A stretch of DNA of 32,607 bases, from the NCBI RefSeq assembly GCF_015714725.1, contig NZ_WBKM01000323.1:1-32607 (forward strand). The letters run 5' to 3'. The notes beneath the pieces are model-generated. The model was not told the DNA's origin. It was given only the letters and a program-made list of their open reading frames with translations, and did not search any database. The DNA is from Nostoc sp. WHI. Lineage in GTDB: Bacteria > Cyanobacteriota > Cyanobacteriia > Cyanobacteriales > Nostocaceae. Position 1 is the stretch's first letter, and the number at the start of each line of letters is the position of its first letter. Below, piece after piece: positions 1 to 9,045 of the stretch. Position numbers and translations under genes: made by a program.

Positions 1-293
1 GTGGGGAGTGGGGGAATGATTGAATATCCGTAGCTTTGCGCTGTAACCTTGAAGCTGTAACTTTTTCCCCATTTAGTAAGGTGTGTTATTGTTTTAGGTT
101 ACAAGATAGTGCAGCAGGTGTGAAAGTCTAAAAGCATAAAAATGGACTTTTTCAGTATTTATGTATTGAATGAAATACATCGTACATTTTGATGCTAAAA
201 AATGTTTTGGGAGAAATTGTGATTATAGTTGGTGACACCAACTAGGTAGAATGTTATTTGCGACAGTAATACTAAAGCAAGTGTATCCAGCGC
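1..293. other. Intergenic region upstream of comB
   Basis: No gene is visible. The first 17 bases are G-rich (gtgggg-type), like the short heptameric repeats found elsewhere in the window. The rest is AT-rich leader sequence. The one strong structure is the 19-bp dyad at 226-244, listed separately. Confidence 0.6.
226..244. promoter_or_regulatory. 19-bp dyad upstream of comB, possible operator
   Basis: Two 9-bp arms, TAGTTGGTG and CACCAACTA, are exact reverse complements separated by a single base. The dyad lies about 50 bp before the GTG start of the ComB-family gene. The length and tight spacing suit binding of a dimeric repressor; with a one-base loop a transcript hairpin is less likely. 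I recognise no named regulator for this sequence, so the role is inferred. Confidence 0.4.
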
Positions 294-1034
294 GTGAAGC
301 TATTTGTATATCACACCCCGGAATTGACTCCAACGGATAAACCACCAGAATGTGCGATCGCAGTCGATGTCTTGCGAGCCACTAGCACAATTGCAACAGT
401 TTTGGCAGCTGGAGGCGAAGCTGTACAAGTCTTCAGCGATTTAGATCAGTTAATCGAAGTTAGCGAAAAATGGCCTGCTGAAAAACGGCTGCGAGCTGGA
501 GAACGCGGCGGTGCTAAAGTAGCTGGCTTTGAGTTGGGTAACTCTCCCCTCGACTGCACACGAGAATTGGTAGAAGGGCGGCGTTTGTTTATCAGTACCA
601 CAAATGGGACTCGTGCTTTACAACGAGTGCAAGACTCCCCAAATGTAATCGCAGCAGCGTTGATCAACCGGGCGGCGGTGGCGCAATTTCTCCTAGATAA
701 GCAACCAGAGACGGTGTGGATTGTCGGTTCCGGTTGGGAAGGCAGTTATTCTTTAGAGGATACAGTTTGTGCAGGTGCGATCGCCTATAGTATTTTAGAA
801 CAAACTCAGTTATCAGCAGAAGACTTAGCTGGCAATGATGAAGTAATCAGTGCGATCGCTCTTTACTCTCAGTGGCAAGATAACTTATTGGGATTACTTC
901 ACCAAGCTAGTCACGGCAAACGATTGTTGCGTCTTGACTGTAAGGAAGATTTAAAATATTGTTCTCAAACTGATATTTTAGATGTCTTACCCATACAGCA
1001 CGAAACGGGAGTTTTAAAAAGTCAAAGGAACTAG
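294..1034 (+). CDS. comB: ComB-family 2-phosphosulfolactate phosphatase
   Basis: A 246-residue protein of the ComB family, Mg-dependent acid phosphatases that remove phosphate from 2-phosphosulfolactate in coenzyme M synthesis. Family blocks seen are VDVLRATST (24-32), GERGG (69-73), LGNSPLD (81-87) and STTNGTRAL (101-109). The length is normal for the family. The start is GTG; the in-window ATG at 251 is out of frame, and the protein begins directly with the conserved first strand. Cyanobacteria are not known to make coenzyme M, so the physiological substrate is uncertain although the family call is firm. The gene stands alone, convergent with the polysaccharide locus, with a hairpin between them. 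A 19-bp dyad upstream may regulate it. Confidence 0.85.
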   Translation: MKLFVYHTPELTPTDKPPECAIAVDVLRATSTIATVLAAGGEAVQVFSDLDQLIEVSEKWPAEKRLRAGERGGAKVAGFELGNSPLDCTRELVEGRRLFISTTNGTRALQRVQDSPNVIAAALINRAAVAQFLLDKQPETVWIVGSGWEGSYSLEDTVCAGAIAYSILEQTQLSAEDLAGNDEVISAIALYSQWQDNLLGLLHQASHGKRLLRLDCKEDLKYCSQTDILDVLPIQHETGVLKSQRN

Positions 1035-1070
1035 CCAATGGGGAATAGGGGGATGAGTCCTAGATCGGAA

Positions 1071-1118
1071 AGACGCGATGAATAGCCGTCATTGTAGAGA
1101 CGGCGATTTATCGCGTCT
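1071..1118. terminator. Nested hairpin between convergent genes
   Basis: The outer arms AGACGCGAT (1071-1079) and ATCGCGTCT (1110-1118) pair perfectly, and inside them GCCGTC (1085-1090) pairs with GACGGC (1099-1104). It sits between the ends of comB and rmlD and could terminate both. A TCTT tail follows on the plus strand but there is no long T run. It also resembles repetitive intergenic hairpins of Nostocales, so it may be a repeat rather than a dedicated terminator. Confidence 0.5.
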
Positions 1119-1182
1119 CTTACCTTAACCGAAGCGTATTGGAGGATGAAGGAGACAAGAAAGAATAACCAATGTCCAATGC

Positions 1183-2067
1183 TCAATGCCCAATTTTAAA
1201 ATCTGTGAGCATTTGTCTAAGTCCTTGTCGCCAATGAGGAGGATAAGTTGCTGTAATTGCTGAAATTTTCCCACAAGCAAGGACGGAATAGGCAGGGCGA
1301 CGGGCTGCTGTGGGATATTCGGCGGTTGTAATGGGGACAATCCGTTTAACTTTCAAAGGAAAGCCTAACTGTTGGGCTTCTTCAAAAATGGCAACCGCAA
1401 AGTCATACCAGCTAGCAACGCCGCTATTAGTGTAGTGATAGATGCCGTTAATTTCTGGGGTTAACTGGGGAATCATCTGGGCTATGACTGCGGCTATATC
1501 TTTCGCCCAAGTGGGGCTACCAATTTGATCGGCGACAACACGGATTTCTTGACGTTCTGCACCTAGTCGCAGCATGGTTTTGACAAAATTACTTTTGCCA
1601 AAGGCTCCATAAACCCAAGCAGTGCGGAGGATGAGGTGATGGGCGTAAGTTTCCTGAATTGCTTTTTCTCCAGCGAGTTTAGTTTTACCATAAACACTCA
1701 AGGGATTAGTCGCATCGATTTCTTGGTAAGGGCTACACCCATTGCCATCAAAAACATAATCGGTCGAAAGATGAATTAGACAAGCTCCTAATTTTTGGCT
1801 TTCTTGGGCAATAATTAAAGGTGCGATCGCATTAATCGCGGTAGCAAGTTCGGGTTCGCTTTCGGCTTTGTCTACAGCAGTGTAAGCAGCCGCGTTAATG
1901 ATGATTTCCGGTTGCTTGGATCTAATAAAGCTGCGGAGGGTATCAGGCTGAGTAAGGTCTACTGTCGGGCGTGCCACTGAGATAATATCGCCGTAGGATG
2001 GAAGTATTTGTTGCAGTTCCTTACCTACTTGACCGTTGCTACCAATCAGTAGAATTGATTTACTCAT
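1183..2067 (-). CDS. rfbD: dTDP-4-dehydrorhamnose reductase
   Basis: This 294-residue protein would catalyse the last step of dTDP-L-rhamnose synthesis, the NAD(P)H-dependent reduction of dTDP-4-dehydrorhamnose in the cytoplasm. It is an extended short-chain dehydrogenase: the nucleotide-binding turn GSNGQVG is at residues 9-15, STDYVFDG at 101-108, and the catalytic YGKTK (Tyr126, Lys130) follows. Length and motif order are those of RmlD/RfbD. It is the last gene of the minus-strand polysaccharide locus, 39 bp after rmlC. No dTDP-glucose 4,6-dehydratase (rmlB) is present in the window, so that step must be encoded elsewhere. Confidence 0.93.
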   Translation of the reverse strand: MSKSILLIGSNGQVGKELQQILPSYGDIISVARPTVDLTQPDTLRSFIRSKQPEIIINAAAYTAVDKAESEPELATAINAIAPLIIAQESQKLGACLIHLSTDYVFDGNGCSPYQEIDATNPLSVYGKTKLAGEKAIQETYAHHLILRTAWVYGAFGKSNFVKTMLRLGAERQEIRVVADQIGSPTWAKDIAAVIAQMIPQLTPEINGIYHYTNSGVASWYDFAVAIFEEAQQLGFPLKVKRIVPITTAEYPTAARRPAYSVLACGKISAITATYPPHWRQGLRQMLTDFKIGH

Positions 2068-2106
2068 AACTGATTATTTATCGAATTTACTTCAATTTGA
2101 AAGTGC

Positions 2107-2652
2107 TTAATCAAATATTTCAGCAGCTTTCAAAGGTTTACCAGCTTGGTCTTTAGCTGATAAAATCGGTGGCGTAGTCAGAGGCCAATCTATAGCCAAA
2201 TCTGGATCGTTCCATAGAATTGTGCGATCGCTTTGGGGTGCGTAGTAATCTGTAGTTTTATACAAAACTTCGGCTATTTCTGAAAGTACGAGAAAGCCGT
2301 GAGCAAAGCCTGGTGGTATCCACAGTAGGCGCTTGTTCTTAGCACTGAGTTCAAAACCTACACATTTACCAAAGGTAGGAGAGCTTTTTCTAATATCTAC
2401 GGCTACATCAAAGATAGTACCGACAACAGCACGAATGAGTTTTCCTTGGGGTTGTTGGATTTGGTAATGCAATCCGCGCAGAACGTTTTGCTTTGAGCAA
2501 GAGTGATTATCTTGGACAAAGTTTGTAACAATGCCAGTTTCTATACTAAATTTTTGGTAGTTGTAGGCTTCAAAGAAGAAACCGCGATCGTCTGCAAATA
2601 CTTGTGGTTCGATTTGTAAAACTTCGGGAATTTTGCTATATACAATACTCAT
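2107..2652 (-). CDS. rfbC: dTDP-4-dehydrorhamnose 3,5-epimerase
   Basis: A 181-residue cupin-fold epimerase that converts dTDP-4-keto-6-deoxyglucose to dTDP-4-keto-rhamnose. The active-site stretch VLRGLHYQ places the catalytic His at residue 62; VVDI-type acidic residues (Asp82, Asp86) and Tyr131 in the VLYKTTDYY block match the family. The length is standard for RmlC. It lies between rmlA and rmlD, and all three are co-oriented, which supports a dTDP-rhamnose supply role for the locus. Confidence 0.94.
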   Translation of the reverse strand: MSIVYSKIPEVLQIEPQVFADDRGFFFEAYNYQKFSIETGIVTNFVQDNHSCSKQNVLRGLHYQIQQPQGKLIRAVVGTIFDVAVDIRKSSPTFGKCVGFELSAKNKRLLWIPPGFAHGFLVLSEIAEVLYKTTDYYAPQSDRTILWNDPDLAIDWPLTTPPILSAKDQAGKPLKAAEIFD

Positions 2653-2769
2653 TAATATTATTTAGAGTAATGTGCCACAGTGTAAATTTTGAGAGTAATT
2701 TAATCCTTATATTTTACAGGTAGTAGGTTAACACTTCGACCGTGGCTTTTTCTATTTTTAACAAATAAA

Positions 2770-3846
2770 TCACGTTAGTTCAATTTGACAGTCATCACCA
2801 ATTAAGAATCGCAAGGCTTTGGGGCGACGGGGTGCAAGAGTCAATTGTGCCCGTTGCCCAATAACACTATCAATGATCCGCTGATGGATTCCGACGATTT
2901 TAGCACCTTCTAAAATAACACTGTGTTCTAAATCAGTATCAATGAGGGTGACATTGTTAGCAATGCTACTATAAGGGCCAATAAAGCAGTTTTCTAAATG
3001 ACAATTGCTACCAATGATTACTGGCCCCCGAATTGTGCAGTTAATTACTTTAGATTTGGCACCGATTTGAACTCGCCCAATAATCTGACTTTGGGGATCA
3101 ACTTCGCCGACAACTGATGCTGTCAGATAGGTATCGAGAATCAATCGATTAGCTTCTAATAAGTCATCTTTTTTACCAGTATCTAGCCACCAACCTTGGA
3201 GATTGTAAGCTAAAACTTGTTTTTTCTGATTAATTAGGTATTGAATAGCATCAGTGATTTCTAGTTCGCCTCTGGTAGAAGGTTGGATATTTGCGATCGC
3301 ATCATAAATGACATGAGAAAAGAAATAAACCCCCACCAATGCCAGATTTGAAGGAGGAACTTTGGGTTTTTCAATTAACTGTAATACCCGTCCGGTTTCA
3401 TCTACCTCAGCCACACCAAAGGCGCTAGGGTTGGCAACCGAACGCAAGAGAATCAAAGCATCTGGCTGTTGTTGGCTAAATTGTTGCAGAAAGTAACGTA
3501 ACTCACCTAGTTGAATCAGGTTATCGCCCAAGTACATGACAAAGGGAGAATCTCCTAAAAAGGTCCGGGCGATTTGGACAGCGTGAGCAAGTCCGGCTGG
3601 CTGTCCTTGTACGATGTAGGTGATGTTTGCTCCAAAGGATTCTCCATTTCCGGTTTTCCCTTGGACTTCTGCCCCAGTTTCCGGGCTGATGATAATGCCA
3701 ATATCAGTAATACCAGCAGCGACTATTTCTTCAATGCCGTACCATAAAACAGGTTTATTAGCAACTGGTACAAGTTGTTTTGCGCCGCTATAGGTGAGGG
3801 GACGTAGGCGTGTACCTTTCCCGCCAGAGAGAATTAGTGCTTTCAT
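2770..3846 (-). CDS. rfbA: Glucose-1-phosphate thymidylyltransferase, long form
   Basis: A nucleotidyltransferase of 358 residues that joins glucose-1-phosphate and dTTP to give dTDP-glucose, the entry step to dTDP-rhamnose. The signature GGKGTRLRPL is at residues 8-17, KQLVPVANKP at 23-32 and the metal-site loop YLGDNL at 105-110. The protein is about 65 residues longer than the classic enteric RmlA; the extra C-terminal part (about 250-345) has hexapeptide-like Ile/Val-Gly periodicity, as expected for a left-handed beta-helix. This matches the long RmlA subgroup common in cyanobacteria and actinomycetes. A related sugar nucleotidyltransferase specificity cannot be excluded, but the adjacent rmlC and rmlD favour dTDP-glucose. 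Confidence 0.9.
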   Translation of the reverse strand: MKALILSGGKGTRLRPLTYSGAKQLVPVANKPVLWYGIEEIVAAGITDIGIIISPETGAEVQGKTGNGESFGANITYIVQGQPAGLAHAVQIARTFLGDSPFVMYLGDNLIQLGELRYFLQQFSQQQPDALILLRSVANPSAFGVAEVDETGRVLQLIEKPKVPPSNLALVGVYFFSHVIYDAIANIQPSTRGELEITDAIQYLINQKKQVLAYNLQGWWLDTGKKDDLLEANRLILDTYLTASVVGEVDPQSQIIGRVQIGAKSKVINCTIRGPVIIGSNCHLENCFIGPYSSIANNVTLIDTDLEHSVILEGAKIVGIHQRIIDSVIGQRAQLTLAPRRPKALRFLIGDDCQIELT

Positions 3847-3943
3847 GAGGATTTCGGATTAATTACAAGTTATTAGTCAAGATAATCTGAAATCTTGACA
3901 AAATCCCAAATCATTGCATCCACCTTTGGTGTTAGTTTGTCTT

Positions 3944-5038
3944 TTATAAATAACGGGATAAAACTTCGGCCGTTGCTTTTCCTGTTTTTTCCCAACTAAA
4001 TTGTTGAGAGTGAGTAATACCTTGGCTAGAAAGGCGCGATCGCAACCCCAAATCAGTTGCAATAACCTGCATCGCCTCTGTAATTTCTTCTGTGTTGTAG
4101 GGATTGATCAGAATCGCCGCATCGCCAGCAACCTCTGGTAGGGAGGAGAGATTGGAAGTAATGACAGGAGTACCACAAGCCATCGCTTCCAGAACAGGTA
4201 AACCAAAGCCTTCCCATAGACTGGGGAAAACAAGAGCGATCGCTTCATTGATGATTTTTGGTAATTCGCCATAGGGTACATAGTCAAGAAACTTTACCTG
4301 ATTAGCTACACCCAATTCTGCAACTTGCGCTTTTAAAGTTGGGGTGTAACGCGAATCACTTGGCCCTACTAACCATAGTTCGTAGTCTTTGCAGTTAGGT
4401 AAGGCAGCAAAAGCAGTGATCAGTCGCTGTATATTTTTGTATGGATCTTGTCGTCCAATGTAGAGAAAGTAGTTGCTTGTGGAGAGGTTGAGATGATGGA
4501 AGTGAGTGCGATCGTGCGCCAAGGGGATAGGGGTAATTTTGCTATCTGGAATTTGATAAAAGTCGATGATATCTTTAGCCGTAGCCTGGGAGTTACAAAT
4601 AACGTGTTGCGCTTGCTGGAGAACTTGGGGAATGTAGTAGCGATGGTAGGGTGTCAGGGGGGAAAAGCGTTTGGGAAAACGTAGCGGTATAAGGTCGTGA
4701 AACATCACAACAAAGCGACAGTTGCTATAAAGGGGTGCTTCTGGAAGGGGGGAGAATAAGAGGCTAGATTTGAGTTGTTTATAGATTTTTGGTAATTGAA
4801 ATTGCGTCCATAATAGGCGGTTAAAATGTCCTTTTCTGCCTTGGGCAGGAGTCAGATTATCTGGGACTGAGTAGTAGTTAAATTCAGGATATCTTTCTGC
4901 TGTTAATAGGGTAGGTTGGAGATGTTTTAAATAGGGAAAAAGATTTTTTGCATAGTTGCTTATGCCTGTTGTTTGGTAAAATAGAATGGATAAATTTATA
5001 ATTAATTGATTAGAGTAAATATTATTTACTATATTCAT
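3944..5038 (-). CDS. Glycosyltransferase family 4
   Basis: A 364-residue GT-B fold glycosyltransferase. The N-terminal half has the GT4 layout with MFHDLIPLRFP (about 112-122). The C-terminal half has the donor-binding segment YIGRQDPYKN (193-202) and the EX7E-type EGFGLPVLEA (276-285), followed by SNLSSLPEVAGDAA. These mark retaining transferases of the mannosyl/rhamnosyl type. It should add a sugar to a lipid-linked glycan on the cytoplasmic side of the membrane. The locus context suggests surface polysaccharide; donor and acceptor cannot be read from sequence. The last HIP1 site before the HIP1-poor block lies inside this gene (4236-4243). Confidence 0.88.
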   Translation of the reverse strand: MNIVNNIYSNQLIINLSILFYQTTGISNYAKNLFPYLKHLQPTLLTAERYPEFNYYSVPDNLTPAQGRKGHFNRLLWTQFQLPKIYKQLKSSLLFSPLPEAPLYSNCRFVVMFHDLIPLRFPKRFSPLTPYHRYYIPQVLQQAQHVICNSQATAKDIIDFYQIPDSKITPIPLAHDRTHFHHLNLSTSNYFLYIGRQDPYKNIQRLITAFAALPNCKDYELWLVGPSDSRYTPTLKAQVAELGVANQVKFLDYVPYGELPKIINEAIALVFPSLWEGFGLPVLEAMACGTPVITSNLSSLPEVAGDAAILINPYNTEEITEAMQVIATDLGLRSRLSSQGITHSQQFSWEKTGKATAEVLSRYL

Positions 5039-5144
5039 TTAGTATTTTTTCATTTTACCTATAATACTTGTAAAGTAATGATTTTTATATAAATAAATAA
5101 TTAAAAATTAGAGAATACTATCGGAACTTAAAAACCGTAACTTC

Positions 5145-6224
5145 TTACACAGCTTTTCTGATGATCATACCAAAGGATGTCGAAGCGAAACGATCAACTA
5201 ATAATTTTAAATGTGCTTCTTGTCCTAATTCATGTATTTTACTGTCGTATGGAGGAAGATCAATAAATCTATCTAACACACGAGAACCAATATTGAAATT
5301 TAGGGGTGCTACTTGATGTCCTGCAGCAGTTAGTTTTTTAGCAATTTGTTCAAAATCTTTTTTTCTAAAAAGTACTGTTCCGTTGTTATCAATAGTTTCT
5401 TCTTCTTCTAAATAATTAAATTCTGTTGTCTGTATACTTATTCCTCCAGGAACTAGAGTCTTTAAAGAATTTTCGATAAACAGAAGTCCATTTTTAATGC
5501 TACCTAGATGTTCTAATGCACAAGCAGACCAGCAGAAATCATATTTACCTTCTAAGTAAGTAGGAATAGCATTCATGTCTACATACTTTAGACTCACATT
5601 TTTAATAAATAGTTCTTTTGTACATAACTCAGGACGGAATATCTTTTCTACAGTAGACATATTTTGTTTAGTTTCTATCCAACCCTGTGCTGCCGATGCT
5701 GTTGGATCTAAATCTGTAGCTGTAATGGCAATATCATAATTAGCAAGAATGCTTGGCAGAGGTTCTTCGCCACAACCAAAACCTAAACCTTTACGTCCAG
5801 GAGTAAGTAAATCGTATTCATATAATGCTTGTAAAATATAGCAAAATTCCCACAATTTTCTATGGTATAATACAGGAATTTTCATCTCTTGACACCAGTA
5901 GAAAAACCAATCTGACTCAATATCCATTTGTTGACAAGCCTTGGATTGTAAGTTGATTTTTTGTGGTGATAAATTACTGGGTATTGTCAACTGCTCGCGC
6001 AAACTACGAGCATATTCGTAGCCTAAAGTTTTAATGTTAAAGACTACGGCATCTCCTGTTAAAAGTAGTCTTTCATTCAAAAAATTAAGGTTAGGCTGTT
6101 GGTTATTTGTTGTTCTCACTATATTCAGAACTTCCTGACTTTTATAAGCAACGCTGTAATTCTTTTTCAAAAATCTTAATATATTCCATATAGCTTTTAC
6201 AATTTGCCGTATTTTATTTAACAT
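5145..6224 (-). CDS. Class I SAM-dependent methyltransferase
   Basis: A 359-residue protein. The central part has the SAM-binding motif GLGFGCGEEPLPS (146-158) and the acidic end of the next strand DLDPT (171-175). A later segment, SACALEHLGS followed by LVPGG, is typical of class I methyltransferases acting on small molecules or sugars. The first 140 residues have no motif I recognise. The gene is AT-rich without HIP1 sites, unlike rml genes next door. Its place between glycosyltransferases suggests it methylates a sugar or a glycan terminus; that substrate is inferred. Confidence 0.75.
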   Translation of the reverse strand: MLNKIRQIVKAIWNILRFLKKNYSVAYKSQEVLNIVRTTNNQQPNLNFLNERLLLTGDAVVFNIKTLGYEYARSLREQLTIPSNLSPQKINLQSKACQQMDIESDWFFYWCQEMKIPVLYHRKLWEFCYILQALYEYDLLTPGRKGLGFGCGEEPLPSILANYDIAITATDLDPTASAAQGWIETKQNMSTVEKIFRPELCTKELFIKNVSLKYVDMNAIPTYLEGKYDFCWSACALEHLGSIKNGLLFIENSLKTLVPGGISIQTTEFNYLEEEETIDNNGTVLFRKKDFEQIAKKLTAAGHQVAPLNFNIGSRVLDRFIDLPPYDSKIHELGQEAHLKLLVDRFASTSFGMIIRKAV

Positions 6225-6361
6225 AATTTTCGACTCGCTTTTTAGTTTTCTACATTAAAGTTTAATTTTGGTCTGTTATTCAGCATTGTTACTGCTAATA
6301 AACAGGTTTATTAGTAGTTAATTTAACAAGATATAGTGCTCAATTCAATTTAAAAATGCCG

Positions 6362-7612
6362 TTATTTCTCTCGTTGTAAGAACAAATCCCAATATTGGCC
6401 AGATTCCTTGCTAACACATTCCTCAAGACTCAAGCTTTTTATTTGTGAGTCATTATCGATGTAGCGCAGTGGGAATCCTTGCGCCTGAATATCCTGTAAA
6501 AATAATTTTGGGTTATAACCACGGTCACAAGCAAACTCCATAGTTATGATGATGTTTTTATTTTTTTGTATTGTCTCTTGCATCCCTAGCCAAATTGCTT
6601 CCTCTGCTCCTTCTGCATCTATTTTGATTAAGTCAACCCGTGGCCAGTCTTGAGTTAATTCATCAATTGTGACTGTCTCAACTTCAAATGACTGTTCTCC
6701 TGGCAATACAGAAGTCTGACATATTGTTGAGCTTCCCCAAAAATCCCCTTTTGGAATTACAAGATTGACTTTTTTCCCATTTGTATCGGCAACAGCTTTT
6801 TCTGATACCTTAGCATATCCACTAAAACCATTTATATTCAGGCTTTTCTTCAGCAGATTAGCTAATCTTGGATTTGGTTCAACAGATAATACGTGACCTG
6901 ATTCACCCACAATATCAGCCATAATTAGAGAGTAATAACCCCAATTTGCACCAATATCCAGACAATAATAACCTGGTTGAAGTAATCGAATCATTGCTTG
7001 AGTAATCCAAGATTCCCAGTACCCATTAAGACAAAGGTGAGGAGTTAAACTCATGTCTTGAGCTTCAACAAAGCACATATATTTAGTTAAAACCCGACAT
7101 AATATAGTTTCATTGCCCATATAAACTGTCTGAGACATTTTACGGCAATTTGATTCTAGTTCTGTACGTGTCAATAAAGAGATGTCTTTTATATTGAAAA
7201 AAACTTCATTTTTTCCGGATTTATTTTGTGAACGGGTTTTTACGATAGTATAAATATTGTTCAATAAATTGATTTTTTCCCAAAAGTTTTGTAGGTGAAT
7301 AAAATCATGATTTAATGCAACTATAGAAGTGTGTTTAGTAAAAATCACAAAAACTTCATTAGCAAAAACTGGATTATATTCATTTACTACTTTGTCTAGA
7401 AAAGCATATTCTAGATTTTCCATCATTCCCTTATGGATAATAACCCATTGAAAATCATTAGATGAATTTTGTATAATTGACTCATAAGATATAAAGCCTA
7501 TAAATTTTTCTTTAAATTCATCGGGTGCTACTACTCTATTTTCGCTTTGAATATTTTTTTGTAGAAATTCTGCTGTGTTTACCCAGTATTTATCATTGAT
7601 TGGAAATGACAT
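6362..7612 (-). CDS. FkbM-family methyltransferase
   Basis: The C-terminal half is an FkbM-type SAM methyltransferase: CLDIGANWGYYS (about residues 217-228) is motif I, SVEPNP (243-248) follows, and LIKIDAEGAE is the family post-I block. The N-terminal half (VIIHKGMMENL and NPVFANEVFVIF) is an accessory domain I believe recurs in cyanobacterial FkbM proteins. FkbM enzymes O-methylate sugars or polyketides; a sugar is likely here. I place the start at the ATG at 7612 because AAGGAG lies 6 nt before it; a longer in-frame ATG at 7648 adds 12 residues with no good ribosome-binding site. AT-rich, no HIP1. Confidence 0.85.
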   Translation of the reverse strand: MSFPINDKYWVNTAEFLQKNIQSENRVVAPDEFKEKFIGFISYESIIQNSSNDFQWVIIHKGMMENLEYAFLDKVVNEYNPVFANEVFVIFTKHTSIVALNHDFIHLQNFWEKINLLNNIYTIVKTRSQNKSGKNEVFFNIKDISLLTRTELESNCRKMSQTVYMGNETILCRVLTKYMCFVEAQDMSLTPHLCLNGYWESWITQAMIRLLQPGYYCLDIGANWGYYSLIMADIVGESGHVLSVEPNPRLANLLKKSLNINGFSGYAKVSEKAVADTNGKKVNLVIPKGDFWGSSTICQTSVLPGEQSFEVETVTIDELTQDWPRVDLIKIDAEGAEEAIWLGMQETIQKNKNIIITMEFACDRGYNPKLFLQDIQAQGFPLRYIDNDSQIKSLSLEECVSKESGQYWDLFLQREK

Positions 7613-7704
7613 AATTAGCTCCTTAAATTTATTGATTATCTTGTTCACCTACCGTTATTTGTCAATAAATATAGACTTTAATTTGTACGGTGCATAACTC
7701 CTGG

Positions 7705-8988
7705 TTAAATAACTAAACTATAAGCATCATATAATTTCTTAGCATAATTTTCCATGCTAAAGTATCTAACTCTTTCCTTTCCTGCTTCTATGAGTTGATC
7801 TTTCATTTGAGGATCATTGATTAACCTTTCAATTGCCTGTCTAATGTCGTTAGAATTATAAGGGTCTACATAAAGAGCAGCATCTCCACAAACCTCTGGT
7901 AAAGAAGCAATATTAGATGTGATTACCGGACATTCCAAAGACATTGCCTCTAATGGTGGTAAACCAAATCCTTCATACAAAGATGGGAAAACAAAACAGA
8001 AAGCACCTTTGTATAAATATATTAAATCTTTTTTTTGTACATATTCAAGTAGTTTTATCTTTCTAGTAAACCCTTTGCCAAAAATTGTTTCTAATTTACC
8101 GATTTCACCTTCCCACAACCATCCTTTTTTCCCAACAATTACTAATTGCATATCAGTATCGAGTCCACTATATGCATCTATGAGTCTTCCTATATTTTTC
8201 TTTGGTTCTATTGCTCCCACAAAAAGAATGTACTTTTTAAACTTAAGTTTATATTTTTTCAAAAACTTGGGTATTATATCTTCTTCAACTAAATTAGAAT
8301 TATCAATCACTGGTTGATATGTTACATGAATTTTCTCAGGTTGAATATCAAAACAATGTAGGATATCTTCTTTGGTATTTTCTGAAACTGTTAAAATTAT
8401 TTCAGAATGTTTAATAGCATTATTAATAATGTTAAAAAAAAATTTCTTATTATCTAGAGTAGTATAAGGAAGTTTCAATGGTATTATATCGTGAATTGTT
8501 GTAATTCTTTTTGCGTTATTTATCTTAATAGGAATAGGATAAGTTGTATGCCATATATCTATTTTTTTGGGTATTCTTACTCTTGTTTGAATTTGAAACG
8601 ATTTATATAAACTATTTGCTACTTTGTAGCAGTCATAAATATTAAAAACCTTACCTGAATTCGCTAAATAGTCAAAAATAAAATCTCCATCTTGTTTGAT
8701 TACAAAATCACTGACTGGAATTTCCTTTGCTTCATAAAAGATTTGACTAACTGCCAAAAAAATACTTTTAGTTTTTAATCTACTATTAGTATTTTGTATA
8801 TCAAAAAACACAGCTTCATTTAAAAATGAGTGAATACTATTACTAGAACGACTGCATAATAAATCTACATTTACTCCCAAAGATGTTAAAGCTTTAACTA
8901 AAGTCACACCATAAGTTTTAATACCTGTCCCTTGCACCATTTCCAAATTATAGCCATCTACTAATACATTGATTCCCTGTAATTCCAT
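7705..8988 (-). CDS. Glycosyltransferase family 4
   Basis: A GT-B glycosyltransferase of 427 residues. It shows ITTIHDIIPLKLP in the N-terminal half, then LFVGAIEPKKNIGRLI and the EX7E segment EGFGLPPLEA in the C-terminal half, followed by SNIASLPEVCGDAA. These segments closely parallel those of the other GT4 in the locus (3944-5038), so the two are paralogous in type but diverged. I start at the ATG at 8988, with GAGG about 9 nt upstream, rather than the TTG one codon earlier. This is one of the most A/T-rich genes in the window, with long homopolymer runs and no HIP1 site, which hints at acquisition from another genome. Confidence 0.87.
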   Translation of the reverse strand: MELQGINVLVDGYNLEMVQGTGIKTYGVTLVKALTSLGVNVDLLCSRSSNSIHSFLNEAVFFDIQNTNSRLKTKSIFLAVSQIFYEAKEIPVSDFVIKQDGDFIFDYLANSGKVFNIYDCYKVANSLYKSFQIQTRVRIPKKIDIWHTTYPIPIKINNAKRITTIHDIIPLKLPYTTLDNKKFFFNIINNAIKHSEIILTVSENTKEDILHCFDIQPEKIHVTYQPVIDNSNLVEEDIIPKFLKKYKLKFKKYILFVGAIEPKKNIGRLIDAYSGLDTDMQLVIVGKKGWLWEGEIGKLETIFGKGFTRKIKLLEYVQKKDLIYLYKGAFCFVFPSLYEGFGLPPLEAMSLECPVITSNIASLPEVCGDAALYVDPYNSNDIRQAIERLINDPQMKDQLIEAGKERVRYFSMENYAKKLYDAYSLVI

Positions 8989-9045
8989 CAAATATTAACC
9001 TCAATATTATAAACGCTCTACTTGATAACTTGTGCTTATTTACTC

